Shown in pieces: positions 30,127-42,190 of a stretch of 64,000 nt of DNA. The notes beneath the pieces are model-generated. The model saw nothing but the letters and a program-made list of their open reading frames with translations. It searched no databases and had not been told where the DNA came from. This stretch comes from Piezodorus guildinii (taxonomy: Eukaryota; Arthropoda; Insecta; Hemiptera; Pentatomidae), in contig CM041292.1 of assembly GCA_023052935.1 (NCBI GenBank), forward strand, positions 204,685,799 to 204,749,798. Direction: 5' to 3'. A program made the translations under genes and the position numbers. Position 1 is the stretch's first letter. Each line of letters begins with the position of its first letter.

Positions 30127-32160
30127 CTTTTACTTACCTATATATATGAAATATATAAGAAGGGAAAATATCGTGAAAATTTTAGATTTATATACGTTTA
30201 TTAGAGGTCTCAGCGTCCAAATGACCAAGTCCCGAAAAAAAGGTGGATTTGGTCAGACAAGCTCGAAAACGATAAGGTGCATAGAACTGAAATTTCAAAT
30301 TTTTGGAGACTATTAGTGCACTATAAAGTGCATAGAACTGAAATTTCAAATTTTAGGAGACTATTAGTCTAAGATGTTACAGCAACTTTTTCTACAAAAC
30401 CCGCAAAACCAGAACAGCTACAGTGAGTGTCAAAAGTATTCGGAATTCGTATTTCGTTTCGTATAATTAGTATATTTCACAACTATGAATTTATATAATT
30501 CTTTTTCACTCCCAAATCTTTAAAAGAGACTCCCATAAAGGAAAATCACTGACCAGATAACCAAAAAGTTTATTGTTTTTAAAAATATTCGATTAATAAA
30601 GTAAAATTACAAGATCGTTCAGTGTCAAAAGTATTCGGAAATCGTAATATCCTGTTGTTTAAAGGTTTCAAATTTTAATATTCTCACCAATCTTCGACAT
30701 CATTTTATGTTCTAAGCAATTCTCCTCTCTCATGTAACATATAGCCAACGATTAAAGATTTTTTTAATAAATAAGGCCCTAAAATAACGATCGTACAACG
30801 CCTTCGAATAATTTTTAACACTAAAGAGAAATAGTTGAGATGTTGAAAAAAATTGATGAGAATATATGGATGGCTATGTACAGTGTTGACAATATAATAA
30901 TAAAATATAAAAGCAAAAAAGTAAGAGCCCAAAAAATATTAAATCTTAAAACTGAAAGACTGATTATTCATCAAATATAAAAACAATATCTCAAATGAGT
31001 AAACCTTAGCTGATTTATGAATTTTTCAGAACTTCTGGATACACAATAAGTTTTTCAACTGTTCGCCGCGTTCTAAAAAACAATTTACGAAAAGGAAAAC
31101 ATGGTACAAGAAGTACGGAAAACGTCTATCAGCAGGCGAAGAAATAAGAGAATAGGCTGAATGTTTGTAACATTTTTTAATGAGAAGGTTGGTGAATTAA
31201 TGTTTACGATGACCCCATACTAAAATACATGGTTCTTATGAAAAGATTATGGTTTAGAGGAAACCAAATAAAGAATTAATATGCCATAGTAAAACACCTT
31301 GAGCGGTCAGTGATAGTTACGTGCGTTTTTCTTTGAAAAAGTTTGATAACATTGGATTCATGGACAGAATTATTGATAGGTCTGTGTATTTTTTAAGTAT
31401 GAAAAGCCAGAATTAAAAGTAGAAGAAAAATTAGGAATAAATCAAATTATTAACATACGCGCGACCATGACTCTGGACATATATACTTATTTATTCATAT
31501 TTAGTTGCTGCAAAATTTTCAAAAAGTTCTCGAAATGCCTCTTCCCTTATTTCTTTCAAATTTAATTAACTATTTTTGGGCCTTACTAAAAAGGAAAATC
31601 AGGAAACACGATATTCAAAATAAAATGGCCTCAAGATACAATAAGTGTTGGAGTGGTGTAATATTTCACACTAAACAATTAATTAATTAGTAAAATCAAT
31701 TCCTAGTTGGCTAAAATCTATAATTATACAAAAGTTTTTACCAACAGGATGTTTATTTATGATCACTGCACTAATTTAACTAGGAAACCACGAAATTCCG
31801 AATACTTTTGACACTCACTGTACTTTATACCAACCATTTTGCATTTTTTTTTTTCTCCCATAAACGATTTAACCGATTTTGATAAATTTTGTTATACCGA
31901 TGTAAAATTAAATAGGCTTTAATACCATATAGGTTTCATTCTAATTGAAATTATTTGATAGGTCTTAAATACCAAATTTCTGTATTTTCGTCCTGCTAAG
32001 TACCTTAAACATCGGAAATTCGAAAACATCAAACATAAAATGATTAAATAAACCATTTGTGCGACATTGATGACCAACTAAAGGAGAAAAGCGCAAACAT
32101 ATAGAGCAGAATTCGTTGCGAACCAAACCAATTTTTTTTTTCCGTTTTTGACAACTTATA
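30127..32160 (+). repeat. R880 repeat copy j, split by a Tc1-like element
   Basis: 30127-30420 holds the 5' part ('tacttttacttacctatata', 'ccaagtcccg', 'gaactgaaatttcaaatttt', the last block tandemly duplicated). 31821-32160 continues it ('ctttataccaaccattttgc', 'gtttcattctaattgaa', 'ctaaaggagaaaa'). Joining 30420 to 31823 restores the family phrase 'cagaagagccactttatacc' in its diverged form. The 3' third is replaced by SINE S1 copy 7 and unrelated DNA. Confidence 0.7.
30421..31820. mobile_element. Tc1-like DNA transposon, degenerate, 1.4 kb
   Basis: The ends are inverted repeats: cagtgagtgtcaaaagtatt at 30421 and its complement ending at 31820. Both are flanked by TA (30419-30420, 31821-31822), the canonical Tc1/mariner target. 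The left end repeats the signal internally (tcagtgtcaaaagtattcgg at 30618-30637), like the double binding sites of long Tc1 inverted repeats. Plus-strand pieces of a transposase remain: an HTH-like SGYTISFSTVRRVLKNNLRK (near 31040), KKFDNIGFMDRI, and WALLKRKIRKHDIQNK near 31580. Stops and frameshifts abound, so it is inactive. Confidence 0.75.
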
Positions 32161-32172
32161 ACATTATTTTTC

Positions 32173-32442
32173 GGGGATCACTTGTAGCTGGGTGGCTAGC
32201 ATAAAAGCTTCTTAAGCCAAAAGTCACGGGTTCAAACCTGCAGGCTTTGGATCTGGGATTTTTTTAAAGGGAGTAAAAAATTCAAAGTTATGCCGCCCTT
32301 AAAAAGAGCCTGTGCGATGTCAGGTACTCGTTAAAGATCCATATCTTAATAAAACCTGGATAGCTAAAATTTGGGACTCCCACTGTAGCATCGTCCGATT
32401 AGCCATAGTAGCAAAAGTGACGTTAAATAAATAAACACTCAA
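32173..32442 (+). repeat. SINE S1 copy 7 with 12-bp TSD
   Basis: The head is ggggatcacttgtagctggg, the body has an internal deletion near 32300, and the tail is aaataaataaac. Exact repeats, acattatttttc, flank it at 32161-32172 and 32443-32454. Confidence 0.87.
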
Positions 32443-32462
32443 ACATTATTTTTCATTCAAAC

Positions 32463-32464
32463 CT

Positions 32465-32514
<50 letters not shown>
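32463..32514. repeat. (TA)n microsatellite
   Basis: About 26 uninterrupted TA units. Confidence 0.95.
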
Positions 32515-32519
<5 letters not shown>

Positions 32520-32559
32520 TATAATTATATGTATAATTCACCGTTTTTTTTTTAAACAA

Positions 32560-32830
32560 GAAGACTTTTTTTTTAACCGACAAAATTAAAGATACTTTAA
32601 AGGAAGAAAATTTCAAATATCGGCATTTGAGCCCTGTCAGACTATTTTAATCAGAAATAAACCTACAAGATACTAAAACAAAAGAAAAAAATTGAGAAAA
32701 TCGTGAATATGTGAAAAATGCATGGGATTAAATGGTTCTTCTGGTAAGTTGTTTTTGTTAAAAGATCTTAGGCATGTATTTTTCGAGGCAGACTAACCGC
32801 ATACACACACTCCCTCAGACCATTTTTCGG
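32560..32830 (-). repeat. R880 fragment, diverged
   Basis: On the minus strand it carries R880 middle words: 'cttaccagaagaaccattta', 'tagtctgacagggctcaaat', 'ccgatatttgaaattttctt'. No termini are present. Confidence 0.5.
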
Positions 32831-33586
32831 TTTTTTTAAAATAAAAAACTTTGTACTTAAAACATTTTCCCTCGATCCTAAAACTCACCCTAATAGTGAT
32901 TGCGCAACTGTCTATTAACAACAAACCCAATGGAACACCAAGCTTCTCAATGCTTAACTGTATTAAATTAATTTTTAAAAATTATTTAATATTTGACTGG
33001 GTTTCTTAACAATGTTTCTATAAAACATTCGTTTCATCTATCTAAGATAAAAAATGTACTAGGATTCGGTGGTAAGGTTTTCGAAACTTATCTCATACCC
33101 GATCCACTCCATCAGAGAATGTGTGGCTCTCGAAAAAAAGCAAATATTTAAACCTCACACAGGCCCTTATTGGAACAGCCACCATCGATCGGACTTGATA
33201 AGAAACCAGAGATCAAATAAGATTTAATTTATTTCTAAATTATTATAGTGATGAAATGTGTTAACAATTATATAAGGTCATCCTTTAACAATTCTTTGGG
33301 ATAAATGTCGTATGCGTCATGTTTCACAGATGAATGTATGGGCCTGTGTTAGGTAACGTTATTTAGCAACAAAACTGAAAAAGAATATTGGAATTCTTAA
33401 TGATAAAATATAAGGTTGATTATAAATAGAGGTAATTCACAGACTATTAAAATCTTACAATCTTGTTCCAGAGATTAATTTATAAAATACGGTATGATAA
33501 ATAAGAGATCATTTCATTTTTATTTTTTAAAGTAAGGTTTAACACACCAGGACAGTTTTTAGCCCATTCTTGGAATATTTAAAATA
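32831..33586. other. Unassigned sequence
   Basis: No recognised repeat or coding frame. Confidence 0.4.
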
Positions 33587-34133
33587 CGAGGCATGTTTTT
33601 TAAGTAAGTGCCGTTTTGGAAATAAAAAAATACGAGCAAAGATATCGCAATAATTTTATTTTTACATGAAAGCCTGTACCTTAATCTACTTTTCTACATA
33701 ATTTCCATGAATTTTGAGGCACTTGTCATAACGCGGCACCAGTTTTTGAATACCCTTCTCAAATAATTCTGCCGCCTGACTTGTTAACCACTCCATCACA
33801 AATGTTTTGACTTCGTTATCGTCTTGAAAAGACGTGGCAAGTTGAGTAAGGGTATCGTTTTGCTGCATGACAATGCCCGTCCACATGTGGCTAATCGGAC
33901 CAAAGATCTCATCAAATCATTTAAATGGGAAATTCTAGATCATCCTCCATACAGCCCTGATCTGGCGCCCAGCGACTACCATTTGTTCCTGCACTTGAAG
34001 AAACACCTGGGCGGTCGGCGTCTTCAAAACGATAACGAAGTCAAAACATTTGTGATGCAGTGGTTAACAAGTCAGGCGGTAGAATTTTTTGAGAAGGGTA
34101 TTCAAAAACTGAAAAAAAAATTTAAATGCCTCG
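33587..34133. mobile_element. Rearranged mariner element, 547 bp
   Basis: TA dinucleotides (33585-33586, 34134-34135) flank short inverted ends: CGAGGCATGTTTTTTAAG on the left, CGAGGCATTTAAATTT on the right strand. The left half (33676-33830) encodes the transposase C-terminus on the minus strand (DDNEVKTFVMEWLTSQ..., ending GNYVEK). The right half (33824-34110, plus) encodes the catalytic end: HDNARPH, then 34 residues, then D in APSDYHLF (DD34D). It then encodes the same NDNEVKTFVMQWLTSQ segment again. So the C-terminal part is present twice in inverted orientation, and the N-terminal half is gone. Confidence 0.78.
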
Positions 34134-34386
34134 TATTTACTGTAGTTTAGAAAAATACGTTTTAAATAGTTGTTAAAATTAATTTTTTACTTCCGATATA
34201 TTATAGTAGCAACGTTTACTGTTAGATAGAAGTTCATATTTTGTATGTGTACAAATATTTTAAATGAATTAATTTAATTTTGTTTTTAATATAATGTATA
34301 TTGCGTGAAAGAACCACAAATCACATTGCTGAATTTTCCTCTTAGACAGAAATTATCATTGTATTACTGAGTTAATAATAAAGATT

Positions 34387-34550
34387 GGGGACACCCGTGG
34401 TGTAGTGGTTAGCATAACAGCCTTCTATACCCAAGGTCCCGGGTTCGAATCCCTCGTTAAAGATATCTTTCTTAATTGAACCTGAACAGGCAAAATAAAG
34501 TATCTTCCGATTAACCACAGAAGCATGCAAAGACTTTTAAAATTAATTTA
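34387..34550 (+). repeat. SINE S1-related short copy
   Basis: The tRNA-like head is well preserved: 'cccgtggtgtagtggttagc' (A-box region) and 'gggttcgaatccc' (B box). The body is shortened: after 'tcgttaaagat' it jumps to the tail-side S1 words ('gaacctgaacaggcaaaata', 'ccgattaacca'). The acceptor stem does not pair, so I do not call a tRNA gene. Confidence 0.65.
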
Positions 34551-34864
34551 AAAAAAAAGTACAAACAATAATAAATATTAAAAAAAAGAAATAATAGAAA
34601 AAGTAAAACTCATAACAAATAAACACAAAAAATATACATAATCATGATTAAACCAAATAAATGATTTTATAAAAGATTTTATGATTGGTCGTTGCATTTA
34701 TTCGGGTGAGGTCTTCGCCCTTGCTTGCTTACTTCGTTCTAAATTGGTGTATTGCGTCCCAACGGTTCTAATGTTAGGTACGGTAAATAAAATATAATGC
34801 ATCAGGCCAATATAATACGCTGTTTAACTAACTGTTTATATTTCCAAAACCTTACATACCTAAT

Positions 34865-35745
34865 AAAAAAATCTGGTCCGCGCAACCCACGACTTTCACT
34901 TACCTCCGTTATTTATGTCAATTTAAGAATTTTTAAACAAATTTAAAAACGAAAATAAATTGTTAAAGAATTATTTACATTGTACTTTAAAAAACAACAA
35001 CATATGTTTTATTAAATAATCTATTATATTATTATCAACGACAATCAGTTTAATTTATCTGCTTTACATCACTCACCGTTAACTTTTAAAATAGTATGTA
35101 TAAGATGATATTTTTTCTAAAATCATTAACATTCCAACGGTATATTATACATGTATATTATACATTCTTAAGTTCAAAAACAAAAAATTGTATTAAAAAA
35201 ATATGTTTGCAGTTTTCTCGTTTAATTGGATATCGAATTCGTTCAACTTATTAATTTACCTGTTTTTTAGCAATGCTAATCATATAATATGGTCAATTTC
35301 ATTACTTGAGGGGAAGAAATTTTTAAATATCGGCATTTTAGCCCTGTCAGACTATTTCAATTAGAATGAAACCTACATGAAATTAAAGTATGTTCAATTT
35401 TACATCGATATAACGAGTTTAAAATCGTTAGAGCCATTTTTAAGAAAATCGTATAAAGGTGCCAAATGCGTGGTATAAAGTGCCTCTTCTGGTTAGCTGA
35501 TTTTGATGAAAATGTTGCTGTAACATCTCGGGCGTATAGATGTCTTAAATATGAAATTTCAGTTTCGTACGACTTACCGTTTTGCGTTACACTTACCACA
35601 CACACACACATAGACCTTCGGGACTTGATTATTTGAACTCAGGGGACCCTAAAACGTGTATTTCTGTTTAAAATGGAATTCGAAAATTTTCACGATCGCA
35701 ATACTTTCCCTTACTATATATTTCATGTATAGGTAAGTTAATTTA
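34865..35745 (-). repeat. R880 repeat copy k, complete
   Basis: The 3' end 'aatctggtccgcgcaaccca' plus cgactttcacttacctcc is at the left, and the 5' end 'actttcccttactatatatt' at the right. The middle words are in reverse order throughout. The flank to its right (35746-36235) is shared in inverted orientation with 49440-49930, next to R880 copy o. Confidence 0.82.
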
Positions 35746-36235
35746 ATAAAACTAAATGTTTCGAATAATTTTTTTACGAATTTTGAAAATGTTTTTTTTT
35801 CTAAAATACATGAGGTGTGACAAAAGTCAAATTAAAAGTTGATAGGGGTCACCCATAGCGTAGTTGCTAGCATAACAGCTTTCTATGCCAAAGGTCGTGG
35901 GTTCAAACCTGAGGGTGGCCCTAGGATTTTTTAACGGGAGTAAAAAAACCTTAGTTATGCCGTCCTTCGGAGGGGACGTTAAAAGGTGGTCCCGAGCCTG
36001 TGCGATGTCAGGTACTCGTTAAAAATCCCTATCCTAATAAAACCTGGATAGGTAAAAATTTAGAACTCCCACTGTAGCATCGTCCGATTAGCCATAGTAG
36101 CATAAAGTGACGTTAAACGAATAAACAACATACAACAACAAAGGTTGATTGAATTAATTTGTCTCTCCTATTATTATTTAAAAGCCTAAAAGAAGCATTA
36201 CAGTCCGTAAATGGAAGTGTTAGAAAGGATGTGCT
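35746..36235. repeat. Inverted duplicate, copy 1 (partner at 49440-49930)
   Basis: Outside the SINE it contains, the sequence is the reverse complement of the partner: 'aaaactaaatgttt', 'catgaggtgtgaca', 'ttgattgaattaatttgtct', 'aaaagcctaaaagaagcatt', 'agaaaggatgtgcttggaat'. R880 copies adjoin both partners on matching sides, so the duplicated unit may exceed 1.3 kb. Confidence 0.75.
35844..36139 (+). repeat. SINE S1 copy 8
   Basis: A full S1 with head aggggtcacccatagcgtag and an AAAC-rich tail. The near repeats 'aaagttgat' (35835-35843) and 'aaaggttgat' (36140-36149) flank it. The partner duplicate near 49850 has the uninterrupted site, which proves the insertion. Confidence 0.85.
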
Positions 36236-36420
36236 TGGAATTTCAGGTTCGTAGGACTTTTCGTTTACGCGCGGGAGTTACCACACACACAGACCTTTTT
36301 GCGAGATTTGGTCATTTGGACTCAGGAGAACCTAAAACGTATATTTCCATTGAAAACTGGAATTCGAAAATTTTCATGATCGCAATACTTTCCCTCACTA
36401 TATATTTCATTTATAGATAA
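36236..36420 (-). repeat. R880 repeat copy l, 5' part
   Basis: On the minus strand it reads from the 'atatatagtgagggaaagta' 5' end to the 'gaaactgaaattcc'-type block, then stops. Confidence 0.65.
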
Positions 36421-36867
36421 GAGAAAGAGGGAAAAAAAAATTAAACAAGAGCAGTTGAAGGAAATTTTCAAAAAAATGTATAGGACAAGTTAGTCTGTGT
36501 CGGATATGAGAACATGACAACACACAGCAAAAACAAACACAATAAAAGCATTTATCATCGGAATTAGTGATGTATCATAAATATCATATTAGTCAGCACG
36601 TTTCCTCAATAAAAGACATACAAAAGATCAACCAATCAGATTCAATTCTAAAAAAAAAAAAAAAAAACTTCTAATCCATACTCGTAAGACAAATCATACA
36701 TAGAGGTGTTCTTTTTCCCTTAAGGAAAGAAAAATAAACTGATAACGAATTTTAAGGAAAGAAATCGTACAACTATTGTTCTATATTAAAGGTATATCAG
36801 ATGATATAAAAAAACTGAACTATTAAATATATCCACATATATTTAGCGTTTGAGGAAAACAAAAAAT
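36421..36867. other. Unassigned sequence
   Basis: AT-rich with an A run at 36650-36666. Nothing else was recognised. Confidence 0.4.
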
Positions 36868-37152
36868 AAAGTTTATTTATTTAACGTCCCTTTATACTGC
36901 TGTGGCTAATCGGACGATGCTACAGTGGGAGTCCTAAATTTTGCCTATCCAGGTTTTATTAGGAAAGGGATCTTTAACGAGTACCTGACATCGCACAGGC
37001 TCGGGACCACCTTTTTACGTCCCCTCCGAAGGACGGCAAAACTAAGGATTTTTTACTCCCATTAAAAAATCCTAGGGCCACCTGCGGGTTTGAACCCTGG
37101 ACCATAGGCATAGGAGGCTGTTATGCTAACCACCATGCTACAGGTAACCCCA
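36868..37152 (-). repeat. SINE S1 copy 9
   Basis: A complete S1 in reverse, tail at 36868, head ending 'ctacaggtaacccc' at 37151. Confidence 0.85.
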
Positions 37153-37312
37153 CAAAATAACGTGAAATAGATAATCTGAAGTGAATTTCAGAATTTCACA
37201 TTTATTTCCAAGTGAAATTCCGTTTAATTACTTTTAAATATTTGTTTATCATGGAATAATATTTAATAGTAAACTGTACCTTTAAGACCCATGAAGAGAC
37301 CTGGGTTCGGAG

Positions 37313-37675
37313 TAGGGGGGCATAATCGAATGACGATTATAGGATCATTCGATTATTTCAATCATTCGAATTAACCGATTATCGGATTAATCGGTTTGGA
37401 GAAACGAGTGATCATTCGAACTGAATTGTTTAACGATAATCGAGAGATTATAAGGAGTTTGGATAATCGGACCTTTCTTTTTTTTTTTGCTCATCACATA
37501 AATTATCTGCATATTTGCACATGGCTCAGTCAGCTCAAGCCATTTTAGAAACGGGAATTGTGGCATATCGTCTCTCATAATCATTCGATCATTCGATTAT
37601 GAAATCATTCGATTATTTAAATCATCGAAGTCCGATCATCCGATTATGACGATCATTCTATTAAGCCCACACCTA
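37313..37675. mobile_element. hAT-type MITE with 8-bp TSD (copy 1)
   Basis: Inverted ends TAGGGGGGCATAATCGAATG and TAGGTGTGGGC (right end, complement) enclose 363 bp. The 8-bp flanks are GTTCGGAG (37305-37312) and GTTCTGAG (37676-37683), seven of eight matching. 8-bp TSDs and G-rich ends are hAT hallmarks. The interior is full of ATTCGAT/ATCGAAT palindromes. It matches the element at 44765-45026. No transposase. Confidence 0.78.
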
Positions 37676-37683
37676 GTTCTGAG

Positions 37684-38340
37684 GCCGAACGGTCGAGCAA
37701 GGCGATGATTAGTCAGAGGTTAAGTTCAGCCATGAGATATTTTCCCCAATTTTCAGGTAACCACTTTACAGAAAATGAGTGAGCCCTTCAACCAACGGCT
37801 GAATTAATAAAATAAATAATTATCCTACCAAACCTGGGCTCGAACCCAAGACTCATAGAAAAGTATTATTTTTGAACTAGGGAATTATTTATATTTTAAA
37901 TCTCACATCCTGAACTATTTAATAATTAGCCATTTTATATTACTTAATTAAAATTAATTAATTCAAATAACTAAAACAAAATTAATACAAAGATTAGATT
38001 CAGAGAAAATGCATCTGAAAATTAACCATTTAAGCCCTTTCAGACCAAATCAATAAGGAAAAATCTGAATAATATTAAACTAGATTTAATAATAAATGAA
38101 TACAACTAGTTTAATTTAAACGGTACTTCAGGCTAATCAACTTTGGCGAAATGGTTTCTGCACTTTAAGACCTTTTGTCCAAAATATACAATTGTAATAC
38201 TTTTACTTACTATATCCATGCATGATAGAGTAAAGTAATAGAGAAAGTAAGTGAAAGCAAAAATATGTAATAATAATTAACATTATTTTGTTTAATATTA
38301 ATTTATTTACCGAATCAATTTTGTTTTAAATTTATATTAT
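37684..38340. other. Mixed decayed repeats
   Basis: 37740-37880 contains a worn tRNA-like B box on the minus strand ('cctgggctcgaacccaagac') and probable S2 remnants. 38010-38250 has R880-like words in reverse ('ttaagccctttcagacc', 'tacttttacttactatat'). Nothing coding. Confidence 0.4.
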
Positions 38341-38344
38341 TAAG

Positions 38345-38600
38345 AAGGTATCAGCAATTTAGTGAAAAACTCCATTCCCAGTCTAATTCACTAGTTTCTA
38401 ACCTTGCTTCTTCTTCAATTTCTGATAATCCTCCGAGGCGTCTGAAAAGAAGATGGCCTCGAGACCTTCTGATTTGAAACATTTTTTGTAGAGGTGCCAA
38501 GGGGCAGTTTCTGTACATATATATTAAAACGTTGTTTACTAAATTCTCACATTCACTGAATCTATTTATTTTGATACAATTGTATATTTCAATTAATTTA
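38345..38600 (+). pseudogene. LINE family B, extreme 3' fragment
   Basis: The plus-strand translation gives ..LASSSISDNPPRRLKRRWPRDL, matching the C-terminus of the family-B element at 25214-26072. A short 3' UTR with the conserved 'gtgccaaggggcagtttctg' follows. Confidence 0.75.
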
Positions 38601-38708
38601 TATAGTTCGAACAGGCTTGAATCAGCACACACTATTTGTTTGGATATGAGCTAAAATAAATAATAATAACCTAAAAAAAAAGAAGAAATTTCCTTGTTTT
38701 CTTTGTCG

Positions 38709-38739
<31 letters not shown>

Positions 38740-38815
38740 TTTAAACTGGCCAATCGAAGAATACGAAACATCTTCTAGCTAGGTTTATTTTTAACAAAAA
38801 TTACAATTTTACAAA
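38601..38815. other. Poly(T) tract and flank
   Basis: A run of about 29 T lies near 38709-38738. The rest is unassigned. Confidence 0.5.
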
Positions 38816-38817
38816 TA

Positions 38818-39736
38818 TTGGGTTGTTTCACAGGAAATGTCCGTTTTAATAGTTTCTGAAATACAGGATTTTGCTGTTCTCTGTTGTTTTCTTCCGAATG
38901 TTTACATATTTAAAGTAAACAGTTACTAATCCTCTACCTTTTATTATAAACATTAGCTTCCCAAGCAATTAACCACTTTTTAGTATACCTCTAAATATGA
39001 ACATGGAAACACGCGATTTTCGAGTAATATTTTTGTACGAGTTTAAACTCGGTCATTCAGCAGCTGAGGCCGCTAGAAATATTTGCAAGGCGTTTGGGGA
39101 AGGGAGTGTTAATGAACGGACCATTCGCCGTTGGTTGCTAAGTTTCAGCTGGGATACCGACTTGGAAATCTTGCCCCGAGGAAGACCTCCGTCCGTAATA
39201 GACAATGATGTCCTCAAACATACAGTAGAAGGAAACTCCTACCAAACAGTTAAAGGACTCTCGGCACAACTAAATGCAAGTGCACCTACCGTTTCCAGAC
39301 ATTTTAAGTGTATTGGGAAAGTAAAAAAGCTCGATACATGTGTACCTCATGATCTCACTGAGCGGCAGCAAGACCCCATGTTTCAAAACATACCTTGCAA
39401 AAATTGAAAGAACTGGGCTACGAAGTTCTTTCGCACCCACCATATTTTCCCCACTTGTCTCCAACAGATTACCACCTGTTCAGGAATTTAGACAACTTCG
39501 TCAAAGGAAAACTTTTTTGAAAATGATGATCAAGTGAAAAGTGCGTTTTCAGATTTTGTTTCATTTCAAAGCTCAGAGCTTTTCAGTTCGGGGATAAAAA
39601 AGTTGGTGTCACGTTGGGAAAAATGTGTAGAAAAATAAGGTAAATATTTCGAATAAAATAATCTTGTTTTCATATCGTATTTTTAATAAAAACCCTTTAC
39701 CTTGAAAACGGATATTTCATGTGACACAACCAACAA
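38818..39736 (+). mobile_element. Mariner deletion derivative D1, 919 bp
   Basis: The ends are TTGGGTTGTTTCACAGGAAA and, on the other strand, TTGTTGGTTGTGTCACATGA, both next to TA. Inside, a 136-codon frame (38997-39407) encodes the paired HTH region (MNMETRDFRVIFLYEFKLGH ... GRPPSVIDND ... TVSRHFKCIGKVKKLD). It then joins directly to sequence for the transposase end (ELGYEVLSHPPYFPHLSPTDY, ending RWEKCVEK near 39640). The DNA for the first two catalytic aspartates is missing. The same junction occurs in copy D2 at 46424-47186. Confidence 0.82.
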
Positions 39737-39739
39737 TAC

Positions 39740-41182
39740 ATTATTCACTTTTCTATTTCTCAACTATTAAGTTCTTTATATAACTAAGAAATGATAGGTG
39801 GATAAGGCAATGTGAAAGCGGATTTCAACTCAGAGAGAAAAAAAAAAAGAGATTTACTGCGAATACAAATGAAGCAATTTACCTTACATTTTCTAAAATA
39901 TGATACTTTAAACTTAATAAACAAATAGTGGATTAAGAAATATGGAATTAACTGTGTCGCTGGTATTAGATCTAGATAAGAATGCGCCAAGTCGTATAAA
40001 ACAAATTACTGATACCACATAAAGAATCTTCCAAGAGAATGCGTTTTCATTCAGATTTTTTTTTTCTTTTACAGTTTTCGTGTGAGATTAAAAAACCTAC
40101 TTAAATAATCGTCAGAATTTCCAACACAAACTATTATGAAATTTGAAAGCTTATTCAGTAAAGTCAAATAAAAAATAAAATTCTTAAAAAGGTGAAAGTT
40201 ATTAGATAGAACTAAAAAATAGAACAAAAACATTATTCTAAATTTTAAATAGTTAACAAAGTGTCATCGATTTTATTAGGGCAAATAGCCTCCCAACGTC
40301 TGTAATATGGGTGCTCGAAAATAGAGGAAAAACCGGTTAAGCGTGATTTCGAGGCAAATCACACCTTGCACTGTCGTTGGTTCACAAATAGTACTGATTG
40401 ATATATGTACAGGACCCCAGAATCTTCTTCATGGCTGTAGTGAAAACAATTTTTTTGAATGATTAAGTTCTCCTATTTTTAAATACAAAATTATTAAAAT
40501 AATATTCAAGAAATAAAAAACAAATTATGACCAATTTAAACTACTTTTTACAGTTCTTAAATTAAATTAAAAATTTACACAAATTTACAGTAGATTTAAT
40601 ATAACTAATATTTAATTCGTCTCACTTAGATAAATCAGTCAATTTTTAATGTATTAAATTATTAAAATAATACACCATCCATTAACTAAGAAAAAAAAAT
40701 TCCGATCGATTACTTTTTGAAGGAGCTCGATAAGAATAGAAAAATAAAAAAAATGTTCTAGAACTCAAATACAATGCCATAATTAAACATTTTGTAGCTG
40801 ACTTTGTATTAATTTTATATAAATTAGCTTCTTGATTTTTAACACATAAAATTATTAACATAATACTCTAGTAATTAAAAATAAATTGTGGCATGTTTGC
40901 ATTTTTTTTAGTTAGCTGAAGACTTTCATCTAAGTCCCATCAGGTTAATAAAAAAAATTACAAGGGAAAGTTAACAGTACAAGTAAAAATATACTTCTTA
41001 TGAACTTATATTATTAAATTGAGTATAATATATATATTAATATATCACGAAAAAGAGGCTGGGTCAAGTTAGACTTAAAATAAAGTCAAGTAATAAGTTG
41101 AGATTTCCACATAAGAAGTAGTGATAATGCATCCTTACTTCGACAAAACAGGTCATTTTTAAGCAAGATGTGTTAAGTGTCT
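39740..41182. other. AT-rich interval with one repeat arm
   Basis: Apart from the repeat at 40268-40565 I see only AT-rich sequence, including two related segments near 40485 and 40845 ('aaattattaa.ataatact/att'). Confidence 0.4.
40268..40565 (+). repeat. Repeat S3 (S2-related), plus copy
   Basis: From 'ttattagggcaaatagcctc' through 'caaatcacaccttgcactgt', 'tgtacaggaccccagaatct' and 'aataatattcaagaaataaa', this is the reverse complement of 43085-43412. Its first part resembles the tail-side body of S2. The two copies face each other 2.5 kb apart. Confidence 0.7.
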
Positions 41183-42033
41183 TTTACTTTCACTTACTAT
41201 AAATAGTAAGGGGAAGTATTGCAATCGTGAAAATTTTCGAATTCCATTTTTCAACGGAAATACACGTTTTAGGGTCCTCTGAGTCCAAATAACCAAGTCC
41301 CGCAAAAACGTCTGTGTGGTAACTCCCGGGTGGAAACGGTAAGTCCTATGAAACTGAAATTTCATATTTAAGACAAATATACGTCCGAGACGTTACAAAA
41401 CCTTTTTCATCGAAATGAGCTTACCAGAAGAGCCACTTTATACCATACATTTTGTACCTTTTTTCGATTTTCTCTAAAACGGTTCCGACGATTTTAATTA
41501 AACTCGCTATATCGATGTAAAATTTAATGGGCTTTAATATCATGTAGGTTTCATTCTGATTAAAATAGTCTGACATGGCTTAAATGGCGATATTTTAAAT
41601 TTTCTTCCTCTAAAGTACCTTTAATTTTGTTGATTCTATAAAAATAACTATATTGTCTTGTTACTACTGATGAAAAACAGGTAAATATATAAATTGAATG
41701 AATTCGAAACCCAACTAAAGGAGAAAACAGAAGAAATATTTTTTTAATGCAATTTTTTGTTTTTGAACATAAGAGCTGTAATATACATGTATGATATACC
41801 GTTGGAAAGCTAAAGATTTTAGAAAAAATATTATCTTATACTCAAGCTTTTAAAAGTTAATAGAGAGTGAAGAGAAGAAGATAAAACTAACTGATTATTT
41901 AAGATAGTAATATAATAGATTTTTTTACCTTAATAGTTTCACGTATTTTTATCTCTAACTGTATTTGAAAATTCTTTCATTGATTTTAAAAATGGAGGTA
42001 AGTGAAAGTCGTGTGTTGCCCGCACCAGATTTT
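41183..42033 (+). repeat. R880 repeat copy m, complete reference copy
   Basis: From 'ttttactttcacttactata' to 'tgttgcccgcaccagatttt'. The termini carry a 12-bp inverted repeat, actttcacttac / gtaagtgaaagt. The 5' one is followed by an AT palindrome, and the 3' one by a fixed GC-richer segment ending CCAG plus T tract. It is non-coding. No RT, transposase or Rep motif was found in any copy. Confidence 0.87.
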
Positions 42034-42190
42034 TTTAATTTATATTTAATGTATTTTGTTCAAACAAGTCGTCTTAAATATTGCAGCATACTTAAGGGGC
42101 TAAGTCTCAGTATAAAATTATTTTTCTATTCTAACTCCTTCACGAAAACATGCTAAATAATCGTGCATACTATACTACTATAAATGTTAC

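Noticed and set aside
34387..34465. tRNA gene
   Set aside because: A and B boxes are present, but the acceptor stem does not pair and S1 body sequence follows. It is a SINE head.
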